A DNA stretch of 64,000 nt from Numida meleagris (lineage: Eukaryota > Chordata > Aves > Galliformes > Numididae), in the NCBI RefSeq assembly GCF_002078875.1, contig NC_034421.1:1712917-1776916 (forward strand), written 5' to 3'. A program made the position numbers and the translations under genes. Below, piece after piece: positions 1 to 13,056 of the stretch (position 1 is the first letter of the stretch; each line of letters begins with the position of its first letter). Below the pieces are notes generated by a model. The model did no database searches, had not been told where the DNA came from, and was given only the letters and a program-made list of their open reading frames with translations.

Positions 1-2788
1 ACTGCTTTATTGATCGGCTCATCAGCACCTTATTCTTCACCTCTGTGTCCGCTGGCACCATTTCTCCCGCGTTCCTTGGCTCCACGTGCACCTTGGTCCC
101 ACACTGAGGGAAGAATTTCTCAGGAAAATAGGATGTTTCTTGAGGTAAAAACACAGTTTCGCTCTTAAAAGTAAATACATGTATTGTGTAATGCTCATCT
201 CTCTGAAAGCCAGCTGCCTAAAATTTGGACATCTGAAGCTGCAGGCAAGGCAGCCCCGGATTGCCTGCTAAGGACCAAGAGAACCTCGAGGAAAACTGTA
301 AGAAAGATGATTATTTTAAGGCAGCTTAAGTCATCTAAAGGTGTAGGACGTACCCTTCCGTGCAGCTCTGGGGACCGATGTAAAACACTGAGAAGAAGGG
401 GAGCGAGCTCTCCTTAAAGACTCAGGTGGACGTGCTCAGCTGTCCTCCCAGCAGCGAGTGCCGCTGTCTCGCAGTGCCGGCCTCACCTGCGTTGCGTTTC
501 CCAGCTCAGGGCACTCACTGCACCTCTAGAGTTGGTTACGTGTCAGTAATGTCATCAGTGTCTGTTCAGGACAGCTTGGGGTGTTTCAAAACAGCCCTCA
601 GGGCATTGCTCTAAAGTTTGCTGCCTACCTCGGAAATGCTTGAGAAAGCCATGGAAATCGCAGAGAGAAAATGGATCAGTTGGTTTTCCAAGGAGATGGT
701 AACTTGTTGGCAGAAGGTGGTGCTGTTACCTGATGTTGCCGCAGATAACTCACTGCCCTGTCATGGAACAAATCCCATGACTTAGAAAAAGATATTTTTT
801 TTCCTGCAGCCATAGGTGTGCTACATAAATAGATATAGACGAGGTTTCCCAGTCCCTGAGATATAATGAAGTGTTCTTAATTAGAAGTCAGACAACTGAG
901 CCACATTTCTTCCAACAGAAAGCAGACTATCGGGTGAGCAGTGCTCGCAGAGCACTAGTTGCTGCCGTACGATGGAGTTCTAACGGGGTAGCTGATTCCA
1001 CCGAGAAGCACAGGGTCCTGTGGGCCGGGTGTCATAAAAGCAGAAAGCAAAAGATGCGTGGTGGAAGGGATGGCTGGAAGTTTCAGAATGCCTTTCGAGA
1101 GCGGCGTGCTTCACACTCAGAGGTCAGGAGAGAAAACCCAGAGAGAGGTTTGGGTTGGAAAAAGCTCTTCTGATTTCTGTCTTCTGCAAGCGTAGTGCAG
1201 TCAGGTGGCACCTGTGCAGGGTTGGGTGCATGGAGCAACTTGGATGTGCAGCACACATCACTTTGGGGCTCTTCAGGCTGCCTCCAGCCTCCAGAAACAT
1301 CTAGCATCGTATTGAGAAGAAAGGGGATGATCTGTAGCTAATGATTCACTGATAACAAGGCTGATTCTGAGCCTTTAGAATATGTATAGATTGTATTTTC
1401 AAGCTTTGTGTTATCATCATAAAAGCCAGAAACTTCTTTTGTATTTATTGAAATGAGAATGATTTTTGCCTATTTCTGTGCCCAGTCGCGGTTGTGGTTA
1501 TGATTAATGGCATTGGAGCAACACGTACGTGCAAATAGAAATTGTTATACTGTTTCCTATGATTCGTGTTAACTAAGGGATTAGAAATTGTGACAGTGCT
1601 ATGTCTGTTTCTGGGTCAGAACTGGGGCTGTTGGCAACCCTGTGCTGTTACCGTACTTGGACCCCACGGAAAGTTCCTGACTCAGAAAACGCTTGAACTG
1701 ATGATGGCTCCTGAATTGTCTGACTGGTGCGTAGCAGCTGAAGTACCAACCTGTGTTCCAGCGTGTTTGGAGGAATTTTTATAATCAAGAGCTTTGGAAT
1801 ATCTAGCTACACATCAAACTTTTTGAATGTTGGCTGGAAATGGGACCAAGAGTCAAACCTTTAAAAAACCTCTTTACCCATTGCTAAATCCTCAGTAATT
1901 TAATCTCATTTTAAACGTAAGAATCTCTAAAAGAGGAAAATGCTCCCTACGTGCTAGGAGAGAAGATGGGGCAGTGAAAAAGAAAGTCCAGATCGTGGAA
2001 TAGATGCGTCAGGATTTGTGCTCTCTGCTGAAGTGACTCAGCAAGGAGAGCAGCGTTGCATCGGAGGGGCTGGGAATACGCGTGTGTGCGGTGCACACGG
2101 GGCTGTGATACTGCGGTGTTCAGAGCTGTGCGGCGTGGGCTCTGAATTTCAGAGATTAATTTGTACAGTTGCATTTTGGGCCGTATTTTCAAACTTGAGA
2201 AAGCTGAGCTTTGATTCTCTTGTTAGAACAGCTCTGTGGAGGGACACGCAGCCGACGAGTACCTGCATTTAGATGGGGGGGCCCGGCTCTCAGGATCTGG
2301 CCTTTAGAGACCAGGCACTGTGCCATCCCTTCGGAGGAGAGAGACAGAACTGGTCAGATGCCGTTTAAGATACAATTCAGTTGGAGAGCTAAAGGCTCTC
2401 GCAGGATTTTCAGACCTTGAGCATAAGGCTTCTTTTTTTTTTTTTTTTTTTTTTCCAATTGGATTTCACGGTTGAAACTTGGTATAAGAATTGCGAGGCT
2501 AGGGAGCAAATAGCTTTTTATGGAGATTTGAATTACATTTTACACTTGAAAAAATCAGTCTAAGCAGTGAGTGGAAGGGCCTGGCGCTCTGTCTGTGCCC
2601 CAGTGCCACTGCTGGCAGCCTGCACAGGGCAGGAGCACTCACAGGGCTTCTCCAGGGCAGCGGGCAGGGTCGGGTGGGGAAGGAAGAGGGGAAGGGAAAG
2701 GGAGCACCGTGGGGGATGGCTGCTTCCTCCTCTGAAGCCCTCCATAGCAGCCATTGGCAAAGTCTGTGGAGACTTAGTGCCGGATGGA
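1..2788. other. No gene recognised
   Basis: Ordinary mixed-composition DNA with one long T tract at 2432-2454. Short open frames show no splice-bounded structure that I could support. Confidence 0.6.
2432..2454 (+). repeat. Poly(T) tract
   Basis: A run of about 23 T. Further A or T homopolymers of 12 or more lie near 4380, 10000, 20535, 21390, 27988, 29153, 30491, 61141, 62044, 63307 and 63861. None has a recognisable SINE or processed-gene body attached. Confidence 0.95.
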
Positions 2789-2877
2789 GTGGTTGGCAGC
2801 CCTGCCCATGGCAGGGGGTTGGAACTGGGTGGTCTTTGAGGTGCTCTCCAACCCAGGCTGTTCTGTGCTTCTGTGAG
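2789..2877 (+). repeat. CR1 LINE 3' end fragment
   Basis: The plus strand shows the characteristic avian CR1 tail: GCAGCCCTGCCCATGGCAGG, then GGGTTGGAACTGGGTGGTCT, then CTCTCCAACCCAGGCTG, ending in the imperfect terminal octamer repeat TTCTGTGCTTCTGTGAG. It is 5'-truncated, as is usual for CR1, and only the last 90 bases or so are recognisable. No reverse-transcriptase frame is present. Confidence 0.85.
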
Positions 2878-5800
2878 GTTAGCTTTCATTTGCCCTCGGT
2901 CAAGTGATACAGGGAGGAGAGGTGGTTGCTGCTGCTTTCTGGATGGCTGCCATCAAGGCAGCATCATCTGCTCCAGCTGAAATCTCCTCTGCTGACAAAT
3001 ACCATTGCCACTTCAGTAGAATATTTAAGGCCATTGATTCTTAGTATTCATCTGATCATCGTGACACGGACCGTGTCCTTCTGTATGTGAAAATCCTGCA
3101 GTTTTCTGCAGCTGATGTTGGCTTTGGAAACGCAAGTGGGGCAGGATTGCAGGTAGTCCTCAAAGCGTTTCCCATGATGTGTGCTAAGAGGTGTATCTTT
3201 ATTTGTTTCTGTGATTAACATCTACTGCAGAGATTAGCAGAATTAGCTGCCAAGTCAGTTTGTGAAGAGTTCACAAGGTGGAAACTTCCTTTTGGTTGTC
3301 CCGTGAGTGTTGGTGCCTCTCTGGACAAAAGGGTGACACTTATTTTCCCTCGGAACATCACCACAATTCAGAGCCCCATCTGAAAAACTGAGCATGGTTC
3401 TGGGGAACAGAAAATTGGCCCAATGGTGGCACGACCCGACCCTGTAACCGCTGCTGCTCAGGTGGGTTCTGCTGGTGCCATGGGAAGCAGTTATCTGTCA
3501 GCCACAATTGCCTTTTTCACCATCTTTTTGTGTGTGAGTTGCTGAAAAGCAAACCTTTCCCACAACTAATTGTATTTGCTAATTACCTGTGAAAAAGCAA
3601 TTATCTCCAGGTGATGCAATTCTTTGGGAAGGCTTTTTTTAATTGGTAGAGAGAGAAGGAATCTCTTCTATAGAGGTTGTTTTCAGAAAAAGCTTCTCAA
3701 CTATTGTACCTGATGTATCACGTTAGACACATCAGATTGGGTTGCATCAGCAATGTTGCGTTACGTTACATCACCGAGGTAATGTGCTGTGACAGATTTG
3801 CAATGCAATGTGTCAGCTGGAAAATAGGGAAAGATGTGATTTCCCAAACAAAACGCTCCTTAAGCTTTATGGCATTTTCCCCTCCTCCAAGTAAAGAAAT
3901 GGCTGTTTAGGTGTTGGGGTATTTCTTAAAAGATTCCATTATGTGCAGAAGAATTTGAAGCTCTTTTGTTGTTGCTGTTTCCTCTCTCAACGGATAATTA
4001 CCTGATCTGGAAAGAAACATATCTTTGCTCCTTATATTTCCATTACCATTTTACAATTAATCTGTTTCCCCAAACATTCAGCGCACTAGGAAGGCAGTTT
4101 CTAGGAGGAGGAATTCAGCTGATGCAGTGAGGCATTTTGGCACAAGATTTGGCTGTGGTCCTGCTGGGATGCCAGATAGAGCAGGGGAGGAGGGAATGGA
4201 TGCAGCCTTGGAGGTAGAGAAGACAGAGCAGCAGAGATGAAGGAGGTACACTTAAAAGTGTTACGCTCCTCAGGATAGTGGGAGTTATGAAACCCAAGTG
4301 AAAACAAAAATCCAAATAGTTTGAGCACCTCTTCACCCTCTTCATTGTCAGAAATAAAGGGTAGTATCAGATTGCTTCCTTTTTTTTTTTTCTTTTAAAT
4401 CATCCCTCGTTATGAGCTACTCAAAGTTGTCCAGTGTGAACTTCCTCTCAGTCGTGCGTTAAGCTTCAGTAAAACCAAACCAATATACAGAGAGTTTCTG
4501 AACAGGGAAGTGCTATGTGGTAATGGCGAAGATATCGTCACCAAGCTGTGGAGGTTAACAACCCCAAATTGCTTTGATATTTGCACATACTCAGATACAA
4601 AGGATTGATATGTTTGCTCTCATTTTAGTGAGCTCTTGTGATTCAGTACATTTGGCACTTCAGGGTTCAGAATAGTCACTTGTTTCCTACAGAGCAATGC
4701 CCTCAACTGTGTTACTATTTGGTTGCTCGTTATGGTTCCATTTCCTTCGTTCTTTCTATTGCTGTGCAAATACGCTGTCGTTTCACAGTAACTTGCCTAA
4801 TGCTTCTTTGTTTGGCATTCTTTGTTGGGAGGATCGGGGTCCTGGTGCACTCAGAAAGAAATCAGCTAAGTACATCGCTAATAGCATTGCTGTTTAAACA
4901 GCTTGGATCACTGCAAGTAAAATTAAAAATGTTGGTTATGTACCTATGGATGCCTTTCATTTTCAGCTCAATAGTTTTCTTACAAAAGGGCAGCAGTTAT
5001 GTGGGAAACGTTTACTTTCTGTTTTTGCTTACTTTGATTTAGCACTTAAGGACAATACCGAGGTTTTACAGCCTGTCCTGAGTGAGGCGAAGTGCATAAT
5101 CGCTGTGCCCTGGGAGCAGCCTGGGAAATGAATTATGGGTTGGCAATTGCTAATCTTTCCCTGCCAACCTCCACTTCTGCTTGCTCTAAGCAGGTATTAA
5201 GACCACTAAGAATAAAGGTATTAAAAAGGTATTGAGGTGCCTAAAATTCAAACATGCTTACAACATTTCTTTCAGAAATAAGCAAAGTAGGCCTCTCATG
5301 TTCCTTGAAAATAAGAGCTGTGTGTCAGTTCACCTTCAAACCCCTGCAAAAAGTGTTATGTGCCTTACTGTACCCGTCACCTACTCCAGCCATGCTGCTA
5401 ACCCAGACCCCATTCCTTCAGCCCACCCCCGGCTCCATACCATCCATGTCCTGGCAGCATGGAGCCATCCCCCACCTCGCACTGATGTCTGGGTGTAGGT
5501 TCCCATGTGAGAGCCAGGTCCCCAGATGTCTGTGCAGTCTGACATGAAACGCATCCTGAAGTCTCTCTGCTCTACCAGCTGCGTGGGAAGCCCTCTGAGA
5601 CGAGCCCAGAACTGGATGCTTCCAGTTTGGCAGCCAGTGTGCTCATGTAAACCATGCTCTAAGTGAAGGGGCAGTCTTGGTGCTTCTGCCACTTGTTTCC
5701 ATCAAAAGATTGACGTTCCATCTCCCATGTTAGGTACATTGTTAAGATCAATAAAAAAGCAGTGCAATCTTTAAGCCAACTATTAACCCTGCTCTCTATA

Positions 5801-8800
5801 TACAAGCTGGTATTAGCTGCCACTAACCCTTATTCTGCATTCAGAACCCCTACTCTTAAGCCTTTTCTTCAAACCTGTTATTAAGTCTGCCTCTCATGTC
5901 TAAACCTGGTGCAGTAGTGCAATTAATTGCTTTACTTAACATGCAAGGTTATAAGTGATCTCCATGATTCCACTGACATTAAAGAAATAAATGGAGCTAA
6001 AGTGATTCTCATTACAAGGCGATCTTTACGCAGTCTTTGGTCGGTGGGACCGGCAGCAGGTGAGTACTGCAGAATTAACGTTAAGAGTTATAACTGCCAT
6101 TGCTACACAGCAGCCGTATGCGGAAGAATCAGCACAAGTGTTGTGCTTCATTTTATACTTTGAAAGAACTCCTCAGCCGCGCAGTCAGCACCTCCTTTTG
6201 TGCTCTTTGTTGCCTTCTGGTTATAAACACAGTGTCTGCTTTTCCTGTAGTGTACTGGGAAGTAGAGAAGTTCCAACAACCGCTCGCAGTGAGCAAGAGG
6301 TTCTTTTCCTACTGCAATGGGAAGAGTACGTCAGTTGTTTAGTTCCTGGGTCTCAGCCTTTTCTGGTGATGAATTCAGAGGAACATGTGTGGATGTTTTG
6401 TCAGATCAAACCAGGCTTGTCCCATGATGAGACTGAGAGAAGTCCTGCGGTGGCTTGGGAGCAGAAGTAGGGAACTTGGTGGTACGTGTTGGTGAGCGCC
6501 TGGTGCGGAAGCATCCCTGCCTGCCCAGCAAGGCATGGCTCTGTGAAAGCAAAGCAGGAAAACAGGGAAGGCAGGTAATTCTGTTCTTTGCTCAGTGAGT
6601 GGTAACATTTCACATGATTTTTAGAAAAGACCTGTAGTGATCCAGAAAAGCAGGTGACTAACAAACAAGTAAGGTTTCTACAAGAGCTATAGGGTGAAGG
6701 TAATGCTCACTTCTGGCTAGATTTATAGAAGCACTGCACTTCAGGAAGGTGGTGTTCTTTTGCAGCTATGCAATAGGCACACAGGAAAGCAGCAAAAGAC
6801 TCCAGCAGACAGAATAGCTGCTGACGAAGCTGCAAGAAACCACCTTTAGAGAAGCAAGACTGAGACGAGCAAAGAAAGATCCCTAGGTGGGGAAAAGAGG
6901 ATGAAGAGATTAGAGAAAATGGAAAGTGTCCACCAGGGTTGGAAATATCAATGTGAAGAACTGAGCACAACAGTGCTCCCTCCTTGGAGAGGTTGCTGGA
7001 GATTTGCATTGCTAATTTGCTTGCTTGAAAGTTCTCCTAGGCTTCTAGGGAGAAGAGGCAGATGTATTCTCGCAGGGCAAGGCAATAAGTATTTGTGTAA
7101 TTTTACCTCTGTGTCCTGAGCTGTGGAGGCACTGGGGGTGAAGCCTCAGGGCTCCTGAACAGAAAACACTGAAACTTAACATTCATCAAAGAGAGCTCGT
7201 TTCCAACCATTGTATCCTTGTTAAGTAGCACATCAGTAGGAGGGCAAAATAACAGTGGCTCTAGGCCTGGAGAAGCTTTTGCATTGCTGCTACCCCAATT
7301 ATTTCCTTTTTCACACGTGCTCAGCAATCTCTTGCCTCGGTAATTACAGCACTGAACACTGCAGCTATTAGATACAGTCGCTAGACTTTTAACAAGCCAT
7401 CATTACTTGCACTTGGAGTCTTACAATTTAACAACAACGTCTTTGAGAGCGGTGTAACTTATTTCTCCTTTACAGTAACTGCACAGACTTGTGCATGGAC
7501 GTGCACGTCTAAAAGCTGGTTGCAGCCGTGGGCTTCGGTAAGGAGCAGTGAAGAAGCCAGTAATAAAGCTGTAGAATTATGGTCCTGATTCATATATTCT
7601 GGCTAACAGTTATTAGTAATGTCTCAATATTGGGAAGAGAATTGCCAAATTAGAAAGCAAGTAAATATCTGCAGCCCTTGAGGTCTTGTGTTGGTGTCAG
7701 AACAGCGATGTATCATCTGTTTGGAAACTCAGAGAAATAGGGAAGGCAGGCAGACAGGATCTGCCTTCTCCCAGTGCCTCCTCTTTCTGGCAGTTTCTTT
7801 CCTATACTCTTTGCTTTCGAAATACCACTGAATGCTAAAAGAGGTGGTGTTGTGTACAGCCAGGCAAGCAGGAGCACTGTGGGCCCGGTGACCTGATCAG
7901 CCCGCAGGTTTCTGTGCTAACCCCAGGTGGGCAGGCAGAGCAGGCATTTAAAAACTCATCCATCTCTTGTCTTTGAATTTGCATAATTAAAAGTGAATTG
8001 CTTGCTGTATTTTAATATATGCACTGAAAATGCATGAAAAGCTGAAGAATTACAGCAATCCAGTAATTCATGTCATGTTCCATTCAGAATTACAGCTTTC
8101 CAGTGCCAGCTCAAACACCGAGGAATCCCTGCCACCACAAAGCTATAATTGCTGAATTAATAACAGCGGGTTTTGGAGAGTGACTGCACAGACTCTCTGA
8201 CCCAGGTAATAGAAACACTCATGTTAAAGTGAAGTTGATACATTTGACTTAATCTGTGTAATATCAGTCTCTAGTAGTGAAGATGATTGCTTTTCCATCC
8301 CATGAGAAAGCTGTGGCGAGGTAGCACCCTTCAGATTTAGCTTGAGCTACCTGTGTTTGTTAGCCACCGGGAACTAGAAATTAAATTTTCAGGGATCAGT
8401 CAGATTGTATTTCCTTCTGCCAGGGGATCTGAACCCCAGTCTGCCTGCCTAGAACTTCTGGGAGGTGGAGTTCCCATCCAGCTGCAGAGGGGTGGAGAAC
8501 AGGATGTCGAGGGAGACGGTGAAAGGCTTCGCTAACACTTCATTACTCCAGAATGTATTAACAACTGAAAAAACAATCCCTCCCCCTCGCTTCCAACTCA
8601 GGAACAAATTCTGCAGCTGGTGCTTTGCAAAATACCGTGCCTCATGGCCCCCACAGCTATGACACTCCTCAGAATTGGGATAAGGGGATGCTCTTTAAGC
8701 ATGATAACAGGAAGTTGACCAAAATGACTTGATCTGAATGAGAAGTTACACGTTTCTTTATTTGTTTATTTTTAAAAAAAGAGTTTCCCTAGGTATTAGA

Positions 8801-11800
8801 AGGAACTGGTAATCCATTTACTATGACTTCCTCAGGTTTGGTCCTTGAGTGGGACCTCTGCTACTCTACATTTATTTCAGTAGGATTTGTGATTCTTGGT
8901 AACCTTTTTGGCTGACTCAAGTCATTAGGGACAAATTGCCCATGTCAAAGGATCTGATTGTATCATGGAATTGATGCAGTACACAGCTACTCAGGTTGCA
9001 AAGCTCAGCTGCAGCAAAAGCCCAAGTGTATGACCATTGAGATGCTGGACTTCTCAGCTCAGGGCAACATCGCGTGCTGGGAATCTTAGCAACAGCCTCC
9101 CCGAAGTTGTATATACATTGTGGATAAAAAGAATTGGCAGTTTTCAGGGCTGGCAATCTGGTTCTTTTTGTAAGAATTACCATCATTAATTAAAATCTCT
9201 CTCTCTCTTTTTTTCTGTCTAATTATTTCAGCTCTAATTCTCTTGCAGGTTCATAAATAGTAACATCCCTTTGTCCTGGAAAAAGTTCATTTCTTCTTTT
9301 CTTTCTCTTTGTCATTGCCCTCATTCTCTGTCCTCTCATGGCTTAAGGTAATTAAACTTCCAAAGCCTGATCACCTTTCTGAAATATTTAAACATGATCA
9401 AAGAGATGTTCATGTTTCTTTTGCCCACAAAGCTCCATGGGAGTTTTGAATGCAAAAGCTTTTTCCTTTCTGCAAATGACTGCAGAAGAGGAGCTGGGTC
9501 TGCTGAGGGATTGTTTCTTTCCAGCCTGGTTCACTATTGCCCAGACCTCGTGCTACCAAGTTATGGTTCAGTGAGCAAATATTTCAAGCCTTGTGACTTG
9601 TAGGCACAGGAAAGGTATTTAACCTCATTGTTGTAATTGCTTCTTTGCCATTTAACACTGAGGTTCCAACATGTTCCTTGGTATGTTGATAGTTCTCTGA
9701 GTTGAACTGTTGCACCCAGCAGATATCTGCAGAGTATCCACATGCAAGGTGCTCTCTGCAGTTTCTACATGCATAACTGCATACTTGCAATGTAGCTTGG
9801 GCTAATGCACGGTGGGGAGGAAAATCTTCTCAAAGGGGGACTTGTAGAGCGCCATTACCCAGAAGGGCTGAGTAAAGGACCTAGGTATTTGGAAAAGAAA
9901 TATGGATAAAACTGTGGTGTCAAGGCAGAAGGAGATCCCTATTTCGGCAACTTGAATTTGTAGAGGTCTTCCTAAGCTGACAGCAAGACAATCTTCTTGG
10001 TTTTTTTTTTTTTTAACTTTGCTATGAAATCTGCTTTTCCTGCGCAGTTACTTAGCTTGCTGCCTGATGTTTTCTTGAAATTTCCTTTATTAAGTGTCAA
10101 GCTTTTGTACCAGAAAATATCAAACACAGCTAAAGGTCAAAGTAAATCATGAATGAAATTACGGAAACTGATGTACAGTGGAGGATAAAACAGAATGTCA
10201 GGTGGCAGTTTACATAATCGCTGTCCCCAGAGCAGAGGCCAACCATGCCCACCCAGAGAAGCCCTGTGCCCACGCTGCCGAGACCTGCTCGTACCCCTCT
10301 ATTCACATCAGGTTGGGAATAAGACTGAGATCCATGCCACGGGTACCAGCTATCTCTGGAGGTCTCTCTTTAACTGCAGCTTGGCTGACACCAGGGAAGA
10401 AGAAATTTTTTCTTTGTTCTTACTTTTTCTTACTTCTTGGCTTGGATGATGAGGGCAGACAAGTTCAAAATCTCCTGCCTGCTGCGAGCAGGGAAGTGCC
10501 TTCTTTGGCAGATCTGTCCTGATGCAGCACTACGTGCTGCTCTTTGGGTTCTTGCCTTGGTTCAGTGTGCAAAGTCTTTCTGGTTTCCAAAGTCCACCAA
10601 TGGACTTTCAGCCAAAGCTTGCCGCAAGTCTCCAATAACACAACTTACAATGGCTGTTGGGCCATGAAACAGAGATGTCTGACAAACCAACTGAACTTGG
10701 CTTAGGAGCACATTCGTTCCATGAGCCAGGGAGACAAATATGGCCTTTTCAGTGTGTCTTGTGTGACCTTTTTGTTTTGGTGTGGGTTAAATGCAGAACT
10801 TGTTTGTCTAGTTACCAGGGTTTTTATTTCATAACATTTGTAGGAATGTGAATACTTCTACTATGCATAGATATATACATATTCAGAGGCTTTGTGATCA
10901 TACAAAATTTAAGCAAGAATAAAAGTAATCTTTTTTTTTTTCCTGGATTTTGCTGCTCATGTCTAAAAATAGTGGCAAAATTGGAGAGCAGGAAAAACGC
11001 ACGTCTGCAGATCACAAGCAGGAAAGTAGATATTTTGCAATACTTTGATGGTAGCAAGAATGTTGTCTCCTTTCCAATGTCATTTTTTTTTTTAAAGCTC
11101 AGTAGGCAGCAAAATGAAATGTTTTACGGTTTTATCAAGTGCAGCAAAGTCACCACTATTATACTTGCAATTTCATGACCTGGTAAACAGAAACCTTTGT
11201 GCATAAGGGTCTGAGTGTCAGCGGTGTAGAAAACTGATGATTACGCTGCCTTGTGAAATAGGAGCTCCTTCATAGGAAACGGGTGCTACCTGAAGCAGCA
11301 TCACCTGATATTTGCCCTTGCGGAGCGTGCCCCTGAGGCCAACGTTTATAGTGAGATTGAGAATGAGGAAAACCGCTGGGACAGTAAAACTGGTGATATA
11401 TTTCCATATTTCAGCTTGGGCTATATGGAATATGTAGTGACACTTCAAGCGCGGTGCTTTTCACCGAGCTTTCGTGGTGGGTATATTAAGCCGCCTGCAG
11501 GTCCTAGGGACCTAGTTGAGGTGAACTGATTAAAACAGTCAGAGATAGGCGAGAAAGCTGGTGGTAGGAGGAGAGCACCGCGGCTGAGGGTTTGCATGGG
11601 AACAGGGGGTGGCCGCTGTCTGCCGCTCTTGCTGTGTCTTTGCTGAATGTGTTACTGGTGCTAGCGCGTTTGCTTTCGAGCAGTCATTAGAACATTTAAT
11701 TTGCAGCAGCTGTAATTTATATTTGTAATTTCGTCTGAGATCAATAAAAGAAACCGAAGAGATTTATAGCCCTAGTTTCAACTAAGATAAATGGAAACGG

Positions 11801-13017
11801 GCTCTGTTTCCCTGAAAAGCTGTATTTAAACTGCATTTTAAAAGAACAAAATGAATTAGATGGGATATTTGCATGCAAGTATGGATAAACAACCCGTAGC
11901 GTCTGGAAGAAATACTGGGAAGCATGAACATGGTCAGTGCGTTCTCCTCCGAAATACAAATAAACTCTTGGGAAACCTTATTTTAGAGCAGGGTCTGATG
12001 GCAGACCAGTAACCATTTCAAAATGTTTCTTAACAGCAGCGCCTGATAAACAGCCTTGAGACATGTTGTATTAATAGTTTATTAAAAAAAAATTGTAGCT
12101 GCCTGCTTTAAATACCGTCAGCATCAGTCTGAGGGTGGAAAGGCAAACCCCGGAAGCGAGGCCCTTGGTTCTCTCACAGCAGTCCCGGAGCCTGCATTGC
12201 TGAATGTGTTAACGATTTCCAAAAGCTCTGCAGTCACTGGAGAGATCTGTGTCCCAGCACCCCCTCCCACACGGGCAGGTCATGCCTCTCCCACCAGTAC
12301 TGTGCTGTGGGACTGCACCGGGCAGCGCAGCCATAGCAGCCAGGCCTTGGTGCAGCTTCAGGACGAGTTCTGGGCGATGCCTGATGCAGCCCGCCTGGCG
12401 CAGCACTCGTTTGATCTGTGTCTCTTCCAGCTGCCTTCTGCCAATAGTCTGCTGGTGTCATTGTGTAAGGGAACGTGCTGCTTGCCCCTGCAATGTAGCC
12501 AGGCTTATTATTTCTGCTGTTTCGGATAAAGCTCCAGTTCCTACTGTTTTCTGATCACATGAAAATGGTGTTATAGCGGAAAAAAAAAGATCGTTTGTGC
12601 TCAGAGGCATGGGGGGAAAGTTATAATAAGACCTTCACCCACTCCCAGTGGGGGAGTTGCTTTTTGGATGAGTTGTTCAATGTTACGGTGTTCTGACCTG
12701 GAGTTCCACCAGCTGCTGTGCACTGTCAGGGTTCTGTTCAACTCCGGGTCCATCTCCTGAGCTCCTGCAGGGTCTGGATTTGCTGTGTTCATGGGCCCAC
12801 GCAAATGTGGATGGCGTGTGCTGTGGTGGGAGAAAGGGAAAGGGGTGCCTGGTCCAGCCTGTGCACAGCTTGTGCCCTTCTGTCTTTTTGGGTGGATGGG
12901 TGTCCAGCTGACACCTCTATTCTACACACATTTTCTCCTGTGAGGAGCAATCCAGGATGAAAAGTGCTGAAGTGCTGTTGTAATCGGCGTTATTCTTAGA
13001 TTGCTAAAGGAAAGGGA

Positions 13018-13020
<3 letters not shown>
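2878..13020. other. No gene recognised; AT-rich intergenic or intronic DNA
   Basis: There are scattered homopolymers near 4380, 10000 and 10930 and no identifiable transposon. The longest open frame (4638-5042, plus) is hydrophobic because the DNA is T-rich and has no matching splice signals. Confidence 0.55.

Positions 13021-13055
<35 letters not shown>
13021..13055 (+). repeat. (CAA)n microsatellite followed by A tract
   Basis: About 11-12 CAA units end in a short A run. It gives an Asn or Leu homopolymer in chance open frames on the two strands. Confidence 0.95.

Positions 13056-13056
<1 letters not shown>

Noticed and set aside
4638..5042. 134-codon hydrophobic plus-strand frame resembling a membrane protein
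   Set aside because: The hydrophobicity follows from T-rich DNA. There are no convincing splice signals, and a shorter frame overlaps it.
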